From the NCBI GenBank assembly GCA_963930655.1, contig OZ005609.1:9096501-9160500 (forward strand): a DNA stretch of 64,000 nucleotides, written 5' to 3'. Position 1 is the first letter of the stretch; each line of letters opens with the position of its first letter. Shown here in pieces: positions 21,898 to 33,176 of the stretch. The notes beneath the pieces were generated by a model. That model was given only the letters and a program-made list of their open reading frames with translations, was not told the DNA's origin and did not search any database. Source of the DNA: Myrica gale. Lineage: Eukaryota > Streptophyta > Magnoliopsida > Fagales > Myricaceae. The translations under genes and the position numbers were made by a program.

Positions 21898-23755
21898 CTA
21901 CTGGCGATTGATTTAAGAGAGATGGGAATGTTAGACTGAGTGATTCTGGCTCACCGAGCTCAATTTTCCGCAGCTTTAAATAACTGGTTGAGGAGGATCA
22001 AGCATTGAGAGGACATCATGTAAAGCTAGCGTCCTTTTGGTTTGTATGATAAAATGTTTGAAATATATCCAACAAATTGGTCCTCTCACCTTTGCACTCA
22101 GAAGAGAACAAGAACGGGTTTCTTAAATCTCAGCTTGTTAATTTCTGAAGGCTTGACATGCATCTACGCGAAGAAACCCAGTCTGAGCAAATTAAGGATT
22201 CTGCTGACTTTTTCTGAGAGGTCAGTTAGAAACCATTAATTGGTTTCATTCCGAGCCTTTTACCCTCTTCTGTTGTTTTGTTTTGTTTTTTTGGTCGTTG
22301 TTTTCCCTTTCTAATTTCTCGACTTACTTCATCTAGTTTTATATATACATAAGGTGCTGGAATTGTATTGCGGAATCTTTGATGGACATATGATCTGAGG
22401 ATTATTTTCCTGTTTCTATTCTTGCAGCATTTCATCATTAATTTTCTTTTTTTGTTATTTTTATATAATTGACTTCAATTAATTGAATATAAGCTAAGAT
22501 TAGAAAACATGTTTCTAACATGAAATCTACACAAATATGAAGCTATTGGTGCTCGTTTTTAATAATCTGTGTAATTGTACTTGATCTATCTCTCGATGTA
22601 GACATGTATATGAACCTAGCTAGCTAGCACTTCACATTATTTTATATAAAATGATGTCCTTGTTCTTTAGCATAATCTATAATAATATCATCCTTAACCG
22701 TTGTTTTTGTCTCGCCAAAACCACCTCCCTGAGACCCAACCTGCAGATAGTCGGTGCTTCTGTTGTACGAACCCCATGCGTTCTTCATCTTTTTTTTGTA
22801 CTTCTAGTTCATTATCAGCTTGCCCAACAGAGAAAAAGCACCGTGAAGAATCCCAAAAGCTTGTTTCTGTGACAGCAAAAACCCTAGTTCTAAACTTCGA
22901 GAGACGATGCATGACCATGTATTTCTCTCTTGCCAACTTATAATAGTGGCTGACCAAACGTTACAACTAGCAATAGAAGCTAGGAAAAGAACGTTCTTTT
23001 GGCGGTTACCTAGAACATAACGTTTACACTTAGTGTCGGAGAGATTGATATACATTCCCAATATTCAAACGGGCCTACGAACAAACGTTTTGCACAATTG
23101 TCTCGTACTTCTGAATTTTCAGAAATGGAAGCTGAGCTTGTTTTCCCAATTAGACCCAAGAAAAGAAACAAAAAGAAATTCTTAATTAAGCTTCGAACAA
23201 CTTTTGCCATACTGAGAAAACCCCCCAAAAAAACTGATGAAATATTGTTGGAAGTTTGTGGCATCGAAACTTATCAAAGGGAAAAGGTGCTTCTTGAAAC
23301 TTTAGATTTCTTTCATCTCTTTTTGGTTGATAATTCTCAAATTTCAAAGATCTGCGTATCAAACTAATTAAAGAGGCCTGTCTGTATCGATCGTTCTTCC
23401 AATATGGTCAATGATAGGGAGTTTCCTACTTCTATTCCTACCTCTACAATTTGCTGAATTAGCTTTCACTCTACAGTATTTCTTTCAATGGAAAAAGTTT
23501 TCATTCATCTGACAGGATCAGTAGAAAACGTGTCTGTCTTAGAGGATTTCAGGTTACCCTAGCTAGAAACATAAATCTCGGAAGTCGTTTGATTCTATCT
23601 AGTGGTTGGACTCGTGTGGAAGGACCGATATATATATATGACTGCTAGTTCATACAAGTTTGAGGTTTCATTCAAGATACCAGTTAAATCAATTGCATTT
23701 CTTCATGCACCAATTTGCAACTCATGATCAGCATTATAATGTGATGATAGACGCT
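21898..23755. other. Intergenic downstream of AHL
   Basis: This presumably includes the AHL 3' UTR. No other gene is supported. An 89-codon plus-strand frame at 23098-23367 is Lys-rich at the start but shows no family features or splice context. A (TA)n run lies near 23630. Confidence 0.4.
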
Positions 23756-23764
23756 CTATTTATC

Positions 23765-23859
23765 GAGATCGGTTATGGTGTTAAGCGAAGTGGTGTGAAG
23801 CGAAGTGAGGCAGCGGTGAGGATCACACCGGAGGCCATCCGACGGTCCCCAAGCTGCCA
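23765..23859 (+). repeat. Left Mutator-type terminal inverted repeat
   Basis: The first 95 bases pair with 28793-28887 on the opposite strand at about 78 percent identity by eye. The shared core includes GAGATCGGTTAT, GTGTTAAGCG, GGTGTGAAGC, AGGATC and AGGCCATCCGA. Weaker similarity continues to about 24010 (shared GGGATTCGA and CCCCATTT). Confidence 0.85.
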
Positions 23860-24357
23860 GCAAATTAATGACCACCTGCTTGCAAACTCGGTCCGATGTG
23901 AAGCCGGTTTTTGCCCACAGGTGATAATTAAACCGGTTTGAACGAGTTTCGTATTATAACCATCGAATTGGGGATTCGAATTCAAAATACCCGTTCTCCC
24001 CATTTGGAACCCGTGCTCCCCATTTTGGAAACCACCACCACCGATTTGGAAGCTCCCGGCGGAATCTACTCCTCCCGATTTGGAGACCAGATCTCGGCGG
24101 AAATCTGTTGTGGTTGGGTTCTTATTTCTTTTTTCCATGCCTTTCGTCTTTAATAGTCTCTGTGGTTGGGTTCCTATTTCCGTTGCGTTTTTGTTTAGGT
24201 TGTTTGTTTGTTTTCGTGGTTGGGTTCCTTTTTCTGTGGTTGGGTTGCTATCTCCGTTGCCTTTTGTTTGTTTTTGGCTGAACGATTTAATTAATCATTA
24301 CACAAGTACATGTGTTTCATGTATGTATTAATATTATGTACATCATATGCAGGTGCA

Positions 24358-24441
24358 AATGAAAAGGGAATTATTGGCGACAGAATTGAATGATAAATTT
24401 ATTGAGAGGTCTCCTGTTATTCCTACAAAGGTTGTGGACTA
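24358..24441 (+). pseudogene. Unassigned exon-like fragment in the Pack-MULE
   Basis: After a TATGCAG acceptor-like border an open stretch encodes VQMKRELLATELNDKFIERS and a few further residues before an AAG|GTTGTG donor-like border. The composition looks like a genuine coding exon, but I do not recognise the source. It lies inside the left part of the Pack-MULE and is probably another captured host exon. Confidence 0.35.
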
Positions 24442-25227
24442 TTGGGGTTTGTTGCTTTTACTGCATGATTATGCACCACAAAAATCATTTCTTAATTTAT
24501 AATAACTTCCTGAACACAAATGTCAATAGCTTGGTGATGGTGACAAATGCATGAAGATGCAGCTTCCATATCTTTTACATATCGCGATCAAGTGTAGAGA
24601 GAGAAACCAACATGTGTTGGTAGGTACGACAAAGTTCATTCAACATGGCCATGGATGGAATTGATGTTCTCCTAAGTTGTAGTGGATGGTAATAAGGGCT
24701 GTAGCAGGCCTTCATTAATCTTTGCAGGGATTGGGTTATACACCAACTTCTTGTTTTTTTGTTTCTGTGGGTTTGCTGGAGGCTGTTTAAGTAGTCTATT
24801 TGGAGCTGGCTCAGGCTTATTGGGGTCTGGCGTCGGTTGACTTTAACCTCAAGGGGAGTCACATGTGAGGATTGTTAAGTAGGAGAGACTAAGAATTATG
24901 TATAGCAGTCTCGGGATAGCCACCGTCGGGAATGCTTCATAGGCTTTTTCCAGTGAGTTTTGGTCTATTATGTCTAGTAATTCCCTTGGAAATGTAACAT
25001 GTGAAAAACCAAGTGGTTTAATTAGTCTTATTAAAGGTGGTGCTTTGGAGAAAGCAACAAGATCAGACAGTCATTATAGATCACGTTGTCGTTGTATTCG
25101 TATATTCTTGCTGAATCTCCTTTGGAACAACAACACTATCTAGATGATGCATCATGTCCTTTTTTGTTTTGTTCACACAGATACTTTGCCTTCAACTTCT
25201 GGATTCTAATGCTGCTTGTGTGTGCAG

Positions 25228-25455
25228 AGTATTCAAGGGAAAGGAACATGCTGAAGTTGAATTCATTGTAAGTTAACCTCTTTTATTAATTGATTTGTTT
25301 TTATTCTTTTTTCCTTCTTGTGGTTATTCTATGGTGGAGAAATTGTCGTCTGATTTGTCTATTTTATGTGCATGAATTCTAGATTGGACCTATACCAGTC
25401 GTTGATGAGATTGGGAAAGAAATCACACCTCAAATTGGAAAGCACGAAGGCTGAG
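25228..25455 (+). pseudogene. Captured alpha-mannosidase (GH38) exon fragments
   Basis: Two exon pieces (25228-25267 and 25383-about 25450) are separated by an intron with GTAAGT and TTCTAG borders. Together they encode VFKGKEHAEVEFI and then IGPIPVVDEIGKEI, a conserved stretch of plant glycoside hydrolase family 38 alpha-mannosidases. The frame ends soon after at a TGA. The rest of the enzyme is absent and no catalytic residues are present, so it is an inert fragment. Retained splice sites show that it was captured from genomic DNA rather than from mRNA. Confidence 0.65.
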
Positions 25456-26315
25456 CGAAGGGTGAATTGGAAAGGACGAAGGCTGAGCTGGAAATAGGAC
25501 CACCATCTCCTTTGTAGAGGAAATGAGACAAGTTCGGATCAGCTTGTAATAATATGTCTATTAAAAATAATTACTACTTTGCTTCTTTGAGAAGATCAGA
25601 AGAATTGAATTCTTAGCAAATGTAAACTTATGTCCAGAGACTGCTGGTGGAAATGCTATTCCGGAGTAGAAGTTTGATTATCATGGTTTGATGCATTCTT
25701 GTGAATTTTGATGTAGATAATTATCTAACTTTTCATTCTGATGCTCCCATTGAGCCCTGTCTTTGGTTTTTCCTGACAAGGTGGATTGTCATTTAAAAGT
25801 TGGAATGCATTGGAGATATTTTGGGTATTCAATAAGTTATAGTTTATGATCTTGAAAATCCATAGTAATGCTTAAAATTCTTGGAAGTGTTTAGACATAA
25901 AAGTAGTTCCAAATAGTTAAACTGAGCAAACAAAAGAGAGGATGCTAGTAAAATCTATCTGACACTTGTATTAGATTCCTGACTCATTTTGGAATGTGGC
26001 AATTGAGAGGATGGGATTTCCCCTGCATCAACATTTGATTTGCAGTCTGTTAGGAATGTGATGATTCAGAGGATGAACCAAGGGTTTAGAGAAGAAAAGG
26101 AGACTAACAAAGTGGAAGTAGTTTGGTTTATTTAAAAGTGACTGGATTATTTTACTGAACAATACTCCAATTTTGGGTGGCACCATGCTGAAGCATCAAA
26201 TACGAAGTTCAACTGATTCTCATCTCAAGTCACAAAGCATGGAACCCACCCAATACAGAATCCAATTCATAAATGACAAACTAAACATCCAGTAGTTGTA
26301 GTATGTCTGCTTATA

Positions 26316-26655
26316 TTAGAGAAAATACATTATATCATAAACACCTATTATATCCCCAGTCAACCTTCTCAAGGTCTGAGCATTAGCATAGTGAGCCATA
26401 ATTGCAGCTTCTCTCAACCCAGTTTGAAAAGCTCCATGCATAGTTGCAGGGTATCGCCTAGTTGTGGCTTGCCCTGCAAAGAAAAGCCTTCCATCTCCCA
26501 CACTTTCTGCCAAAATATCATAATCATCTCCTGCTGCGCCAACTGCAATATTAGAGTAAGAATCTAGACTGAAGGGATCACCACCCCATCTGGTTCAAAC
26601 TGTTTGTATAGGCTCTGGGACATTGATTCCTTGCAGTTCATAGATGCCTGCATGC
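26316..26655 (-). pseudogene. Captured LSD1-like (LDL/FLD) amine-oxidase fragment
   Basis: The minus-strand frame reads GINVPEPIQTV, a TGA stop at 26595-26597, then TRWGGDPFSLDSYSNIAVGA, GDDYDILAESVGDGRLFFAG and ATTRRYPATMHGAF. This is the C-terminal FAD-binding part of plant LSD1-like histone H3K4 demethylases (LDL1/LDL2/FLD group). The in-frame stop and the lack of the SWIRM domain and of the rest of the oxidase domain show that it is a fragment. It sits in the right half of the Pack-MULE, in the same direction as the histidyl-tRNA synthetase pieces. Confidence 0.85.
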
Positions 26656-26949
26656 ATTAGACCAAATTCTGAAAATATTCTTCCCTAGAAAGATTCAGAT
26701 ATTTAAAAGCTGAAGCTTTCATGATATTTAAAATTTCGGTGAGGTTCCCACTCTCACCCCCCATGACAATGAAAACCGTATAAAAATTAAACGCAAAACC
26801 AAATTAGAATGTCATCACGGCAACAACTAGACCAAAATAAATTGTGGGTCAAAGACTTATACCCTAACCATTAAATGATGTTAAACTTCTTTAAAAAGAT
26901 ACATACATACAGAAGATTTCCATAGAAAGCAAGATAATAATCACTCCAG

Positions 26950-27485
26950 TATAATAATCAAGACCTCTGGCAAGACTCAAGTCAAAAACCACTTTATCAA
27001 TACACTTGGACTTATCAAGAGCTTTAAATAAAATATCCAGTTCATTCAGAGCATCAACAGATCCATTCTGTCCTAAGAACTTGTTGCCCTCCTGCTTCAG
27101 TTTAGATAATAACTCCAAAGGGGATCCCCTTTCCTTCACAAAAGTACCAATTGCATCTGCTATCTCAGCAGTTAAGCCCTTCTCATCCACCTAGCAATAA
27201 TTTACAAGAAATACGTATCACCAAACATTTAAACAGCATACTATAATAAGCAAAAGGAATATGTAAGAAATATATTATACCAACATGGTTACAAAGAGCT
27301 CATAATAGATTATAGAATAATGCTTCCTAGTGGAAATGTTGAATTACTAGGTCCATTATTATTCTTGACAGTTACCCTCATAAAGGTAAGAAAATGGAAA
27401 ATACTGCAACAGTTTCCACAGAAAATACAACTTATTCCATCCAGTAACTTCCGATGATTTAACTTGATCTGCAGAGAGGAATATA
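26950..27485 (-). pseudogene. Captured histidyl-tRNA synthetase exon fragments
   Basis: On the minus strand an exon starting after a TTGCTAG border near 27190 encodes DEKGLTAEIADAIGTFVKER, then SPLELLSKLKQEGNKFLG, and finally DKVVFDLSLARGLDYYTGV. The last phrase is a signature of the class II HisRS catalytic core. A second piece near 27420-27480 encodes IKLNHRKLLDG, the motif that precedes it in HisRS. The catalytic motif 3 region and anticodon-binding domain are missing, and the sequence after TGV diverges. It is a genomic capture with introns, not a working gene. Confidence 0.85.
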
Positions 27486-27539
27486 AACAAATAAAAAATG
27501 TTAGCAAAATTCTAGAAAACACTTTAAAGAAGATTTTCC

Positions 27540-27860
27540 ACCAGACTATGCAAGGAACATTTTGAATTAGGAATTTGAGTTACTGCACTGATTTTGCAGC
27601 TGCTCTTGGGTCTTCCAATGAAGCAAAAATCTGATCAAATCATCACGTCCAACAGCAATCAACTGCAATCAGTAGAGAGTCAACCCTCAGCCCATCGCAC
27701 CAACTACTAAGACCCCAAAAGGAAATCTATCACATGGACATATTCCTTACTCATCTTTGTAAGCAACCAAACGAATAAAACATTCGATCACAAATTCCTT
27801 ACACTGCTTCATATTCTCGAGAATAGTAAGGGAACCATCTGCTTGCAATGCATCCAAGTA
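27540..27860 (-). pseudogene. Unassigned exon-like fragments in the Pack-MULE
   Basis: Two minus-strand stretches look coding but were not recognised: one near 27575-27660 encodes IAVGRDDLIRFLLHWKTQEQ, and one near 27735-27850 encodes ALQADGSLTILENMKQCKEF and ends at a TAA. They may belong to another captured host gene. No domain or catalytic motif could be identified. Confidence 0.3.
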
Positions 27861-28792
27861 ACAATAGCTCCTATCTCAAAGAAACAACCCCCACAAAAAA
27901 AAAGTTACACATAATTAGGAAACCGCAATCTGATCTCATTCAGAAGTTTGAAAAAGTGTTATCTGCACAAAATCATGTAAGACCACAATCAAGCTTGACC
28001 AAGCAGAGGGTAGAAATCCTAAAGAAAATAATAATAATTAATTAATCAACCCTGTTCACCTGTAAGAGCAATCTTATGCCAAAAGCAAAGAACAATGTTT
28101 CTCATTCCACTGGACACAAATTAAAACATACAGGTAATAAGATATGACTCAATCCCCTACAACCCAGATCGGGATGAACACTTCACAAATGTCTTTAGGT
28201 ACCTTTTGAAACCCCTTTTGGCTTGTATACCAGCGCACAGATCACAAATTCCATCACAAGCATTACAAATCTTTCAAAAATGAAACGGAAGAGAGAGGGA
28301 CAGATCTGGAAATACTCATCTTTGGCACTGCATGCATATACAGATATGGAAATACTTGCAGGGAGCAGAGCAGATTAGCCAAACTGACTCCTATTAGACA
28401 ACAGCGTCCACAGATCTGGAAATACTTGCATCACTTGTCCTTGCAATTGGAATACGACAAGGAGAAGAGGAATTTTGGCGACGTTCAAGCGAGGAGAGGA
28501 GCGTCAGAGAGGTTCCGACGAGAAGAGAAGGAATTTCGGCGAGGTTCAGGCGGAGAGAAGCGAGAGAAGGAGGTCTGTCCGGCTGCAACAAAATACCTGG
28601 ATAGCCCAAATCAACACAAATCGGGAGGAAGCAGGGGCCAGAAGCAGGAATAGACAATCGGGAGCAGATGCGAAATGGGGAATTCAAAATCGAATCCCTA
28701 ACCTAGTTCGAAATCGGCCCCGGTCTACTTCAACCGGATTGATTTGCATACGGGTTGCTCAACTTCAAACGGGTTTGGCCTCATTTATTCGG

Positions 28793-28887
28793 TGGCAAGC
28801 TGTGGACCTTCGGATGGCCTACGGGAAGATCCTGACCGGTGCTCCACGCGGCTTCACACCCTCCCGCTTAACACAATAACCGATCTC
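28793..28887 (-). repeat. Right Mutator-type terminal inverted repeat
   Basis: This is the reverse-complement partner of 23765-23859. It is followed at once by the 9-bp duplication CTATTTATC (28888-28896). Similarity to the left side continues inward to about 28660. The adjoining 28440-28600 stretch is GC- and purine-rich, common for MULE subterminal DNA. Confidence 0.85.
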
Positions 28888-28896
28888 CTATTTATC

Positions 28897-31617
28897 AGGG
28901 TGTCAACGAGTCAGATAGATAGAGAGAAATATTTTCCAGAACTGATCATCCACTTGGGTGTTATTTGTTTCGTAGCTTGTTGGAATGTACATGACATCAT
29001 GCCAATGAAACTTGCTTAATTTTCTCTCTTTTTTCACATACGTATATAAGATACGTGTACTAATACGTTTAAACAAGAAAAAAAAAAATTCAACATTCAA
29101 GAGCTAGCAATGGAAATTGTCCAAGAAAAGAAGGGAATAATATTTTGCGTGAGAACTATTCTTTCTATTAGTTTACTTGCTTTATTAAATATGAAACGGG
29201 CTTTAGAGTTTTTTACTATTATTATTATTTACTTAAGAAGTTACACATACTGTATTAATAGACTATGAGCTCATCTTCTATCTTTTTCTTCGCATATATT
29301 ACACACAAGATAAGTGAACGTATCCTTTATATATAAGCAATACCTCAGTTATTTAATTGTAGAATTAGGGGCGTCTTTGAGCATAGACAGCTTAGATGGT
29401 TGCTTAAGGCCTCCAAAATAGGAAGGCCCCGACTTTCTATTTTACTTAATATTTAATATGCCTCAATTTATTTTATCTAATAGTGATTATTGCCAAAATT
29501 TGGCTTGCTGCTCGAATTTTCTCCTTAGGATTTTCAAATATTAATTGTGATGGTTGTAGAATTGCCTTTATAGACATCTAGAACTCGACATTACTTTTGC
29601 AGCACAAAGTCTGATAAATCATGGCGGATATATATATATATAATGGAAGTGTATATAATTGGAGTGGTGTTCAATGCATAGGATTGTGAGGATGGGACTT
29701 TTAATTCAAGCAAGTTATCTTTAAAAAAAAACAAAATTGTAATTTTAAAATGTGGGTCAATTTTCCAGTACAATGACCATTTGTTATCTAATGAAATAAT
29801 TGAATTATTCTTCCGAGCAACTGAAATACTCGAGGCATCAAAGAGCTTAATTTGATGGCGTCTCCAATTCTCAGCTCAGTTGGGCTTCTTATACGATTCT
29901 GTTGCTGGGTCCAAGAAAATATAACCTCGAACATTTTTCCGTTCTTGAGTAGCTGTAAGCCATGAAAACGATGCCCTAAACCGTACCTTAAGGCTTAAGC
30001 CCATATAAATGTGTCGTAGTCAAGTTAAGAATATTCTTTGCGATTTGACTGCAAGGCCTTTCAAAGCGACACGGTCTCCGCAACAAACCCAAACTCTCGA
30101 ATTCGAAAAGATCACATTAAGGGTAGCCAAAACCGCCCAAAACCATGTAATGTATGCATGTTCGAGTGTGCCTAGCTAGGTGGTGTCGGAGCAATGGCCG
30201 TCGTCAACAAAGGTTAGCTATCACTTTCAAACAAAAAGTTCGAACTCCTCCAGCAGAAACGTTTCTGCATGCATTGCAGTTGCAGACGTTAGCTTTACAA
30301 ACAATATCCATTTAAACACAAACCTAGAGGACAATGAAATGAAAAGAAACGTACACGCAGCCAAGCAAAATAAGAGAATCTGAGACGGGAACCGAAAAAC
30401 AGAAAGCCCTACAGATCCTTAATTTCCATCTGCGACAGAGTTTCCATCCGCTGCAACTGCAGACAGTTTAATGAACTCCAAGTAATCTGAAATCGCTTCC
30501 GAGTAAAATGAACTCGATGGATTATATGATCTCCAGCTGCAAGATTCCATTCTCTCTTGGGAACAATTTTGGTTAATTTTGCTGTTAATAATGTTCCTCT
30601 TGCGTTTATACCTTTCTTCAGCAATGATCTTAAAGCTTCCCCGCATGAAAACTTCCACCTACGAAAGAACCCGAGGAAGTAAAGGAACCTCACACGCAAT
30701 ACTGAAAACCGCTTTTTTTTGTAGCCGGAAACCTCTCCATGGACGCCTTCTCTGACCACTTATCCTCCAAAACAGGAAGAAAATTGGGAGCAGTGAAAGT
30801 GTTTATGCGGAGATGTAACGAGCTTTCTCGCAGGACGAGAAAGATTCCTTGAAAGCTATGAAATCATAAGGCAAAAGCAGACGAGTATGTGAGGCGAGGA
30901 TGCACGTCATTTTGTTTTACTCGTGAGACCCACTAAAGATGGGTATCATTCTAAAGTGATCTTCTTTATGTAAGTAAGATTGCACTGCGATTGAGTTGCC
31001 CACCCAACCATGTTCTTATTATGTTTGAAGGCCACGTGATTACAAGGAAATCCAACCAAAATATGAACTAAAATATAATCTAAGTTGGCGGCAGATAACG
31101 AAATCCACCTTCTCCAACTACTATTTTCGTATTTGGCTCCTTTACTGCGTTTCCATTATTTCATATCTCAATTTTTTTTTTAAAAAAAAAGTAAAAAAAA
31201 ACATTCACGTGAAAAAGAGAGATTACTTTATAATTAATTTTAATTCTTGATACAGTCAGGACATTAATTTTGAACAAATGGTCATTGTGATACGTTTGTT
31301 AGACACAAGTCATTTTGTTTATCAAAATTAATCTACTAATAGGGATAAGATCCATAATAGGCTATCCAATTTCGAAAATAAATATCTCGGGCGTTAACTC
31401 ATATCCATCTTCAATTAATTAATTAATTTTTTATTAACAAAATAACCCTATATATATATATATATATATATAACAAAATTAGACTACAAGATCATCTCGT
31501 TCAAAATTGTACTCGAAAGACATTCGTTGAAAACCAGTAACACTGATTGTAGCGATAATTGAACCCTATAACTATTTTATTTTTATTTTTTTGAGACCAC
31601 AAACTTAGGTTGTGTTT
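28897..31617. other. Intergenic, one weak small-gene candidate
   Basis: Most of the stretch has no gene content. At 30419-30658 (minus) an open frame follows a TTTCGTAG acceptor-like border and encodes a Ser-rich tail (SCSWRSYNPSSSFYSEAISD). A possible first exon with ATG at 30740 would leave an intron of only 37 bases, too short for plants, so the model is not accepted. A (TA)n run lies at about 31450-31480. Confidence 0.35.
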
Positions 31618-31806
31618 GTGTTGTAAAATGTTGGGTATGGGAATATGTGTTGGTATTGAGTTTAGTGAAAAGGTGAAAAGAGAGGTAATTTTTTATGGTT
31701 TTTGTAATTTTTTATATTTTTTTATGGAAGAAAGAAAGATTATATTGAAGTATTTTATTAGGAGAGAGATAAAATGTTGGAAATGTTGAGTTTTGCAAAC
31801 ACACCC
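31618..31806. mobile_element. Tourist-like MITE with TTA target duplication
   Basis: The ends GGTTGTGTTTG and CAAACACACCC are inverted repeats and are flanked by TTA at 31615-31617 and 31807-31809. The inside has TTTAGTGAAAAGGTGAAAAG and GGAGAGAGAT words shared with the copy at 36948. A 3-bp TTA/TAA duplication with GG..GTGTTTG ends fits PIF/Harbinger-type (Tourist) MITEs. Confidence 0.85.
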
Positions 31807-32189
31807 TTAAACCTCCTACACTTATCTTTCATCCCAGCCATATAAACATAAAAGGTCCTACTTTATTTATCCTATTAAATTAAATTCTGGCCAACAGCTG
31901 GTAAGAAATTCAGGTTGTCAGTGGTTTGAATGTTCACCGCAGACCAATAAAAGAAGAGCAAATCCAACCCATAATGTAATGACTTGGAAGTCAGTGATCA
32001 GCTGACAGCTTTATGAACAGAATACTCAACGGTATCAAAGAAATTGATTTGATTCCGAAACTAATAACAAATTGTTGACTTTGCCAGGCGCAACCCACTT
32101 TAGGCTCCACACTGTGTCAAAGGACAGAGTCCTAAAACTCTCTTGAAAATGCCCCCACCCTAGACTGATCAGGTTTTCAGAGTGTCTGT

Positions 32190-32405
32190 GAACATAAAAT
32201 TTTATCCTAAAATTTTAACATCGTTACATTCACATTCTCTCTCCTTATTTTTTCTCTAACTTTTTACTAACTTTTTCACTTTTTACCGACTTGTTCACTT
32301 ACTTTTTCTACAACTTTTTCACTTTTTTACGCTTTTTCTCCAACTTTTTCATTTTTTCATTCTCTCCTCACTTTTTCACAAACTCTAAAATTTTACTTAC
32401 ACAAA
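32190..32405. repeat. Probable decayed Tourist-like MITE
   Basis: AAAATTTTA words lie near both ends, with many repeats of CTTTTTCAC/CAACTTTTTC between them, as in the other family copies. Neither terminal inverted repeat nor target duplication is convincing. The following 32560-32700 stretch is rich in CGGTCC/GGACCG words of unknown origin. Confidence 0.35.
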
Positions 32406-33176
32406 TATCATGTTTATCTTTTTAAATTCGGCCCTCGGTCTTGTAAATAAAAAAATGTATTTTTTAATACAATTAAAAAACTAAAAAATTTAATTTTAAA
32501 GTAAACTAAAACTCTACATTTTTATGTTCTTCCCACTTCAAAATTAACCTAAAAATATTTTTAAAATTTTTTTAAAAAAATGAAAAAAATAAAACCAGTC
32601 TGGACCGCATTTTTAGTAGGACCGAAAATCCGGTCCAACCGCATTCCGATCCGAAAACCGGACCGAATTTCCAGTCCTGCAGCCCTACCCCACTCCCAAG
32701 TGGCCGTCCACCAAACCCCCTCCCCCTTTACTGGTTTTTTATGCGAATCGCAATGTCTGGGGTAATGTCCGAACCACATTTGTCCCAGACAAGCCGCTGT
32801 GTTGCCCCTTAAGAGTGTGATGGCAGGGGTAGCATTACTCACCGTTACAAAAGCAAACATGGAAACCAATCAACCATGCTAAGTGCGTGATCATCTTAAA
32901 CTCTTGCAACAGTCACGATCAAAATAAACTCACAAAGCTCCAGGCTGGAAAACCTCAACAAATAACTTCAATTTGATCAATTCATGGTCCCCTAGAACTA
33001 CTCCAAAAAAATTTTACATAGAAAAATTAATTAGCCGGAGCTTGCATTAATATGATTTTAGTTCTTTGAAAGTGATCCAACAATGCCAACATTAGCTCTA
33101 AACCAAAATTCGATTTATTAAAAGTTAATTCCTACCGAGAAAATTGATTAACTGACCTAAAATAATCAGTTAAAAC

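Larger units (their letters stand above)
23756..28896. mobile_element. Pack-MULE, 5.1 kb, with 9-bp target duplication
   Basis: The element spans 23765-28887. It starts GAGATCGGTTAT and ends ATAACCGATCTC, and is flanked by the perfect 9-bp duplication CTATTTATC at 23756-23764 and 28888-28896, the Mutator hallmark. The terminal inverted repeats match without gaps over 95 bases with about 21 differences, and weaker similarity runs to about 250 bases. No transposase was seen. Inside are exon-sized pieces of at least three unrelated host genes: alpha-mannosidase (+), an LSD1-like demethylase (-) and histidyl-tRNA synthetase (-), plus unassigned exon-like pieces. Transduplicated host exons inside Mutator TIRs define a Pack-MULE. 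The TIR divergence and stops in the fragments suggest an old insertion. Confidence 0.88.

Noticed and set aside
30419..30740. Two-exon small gene on the minus strand (ATG at 30740, tail ending at 30419)
   Set aside because: The only fitting intron would be 37 bases (30659-30695), too short for plant splicing, and no family was recognised.
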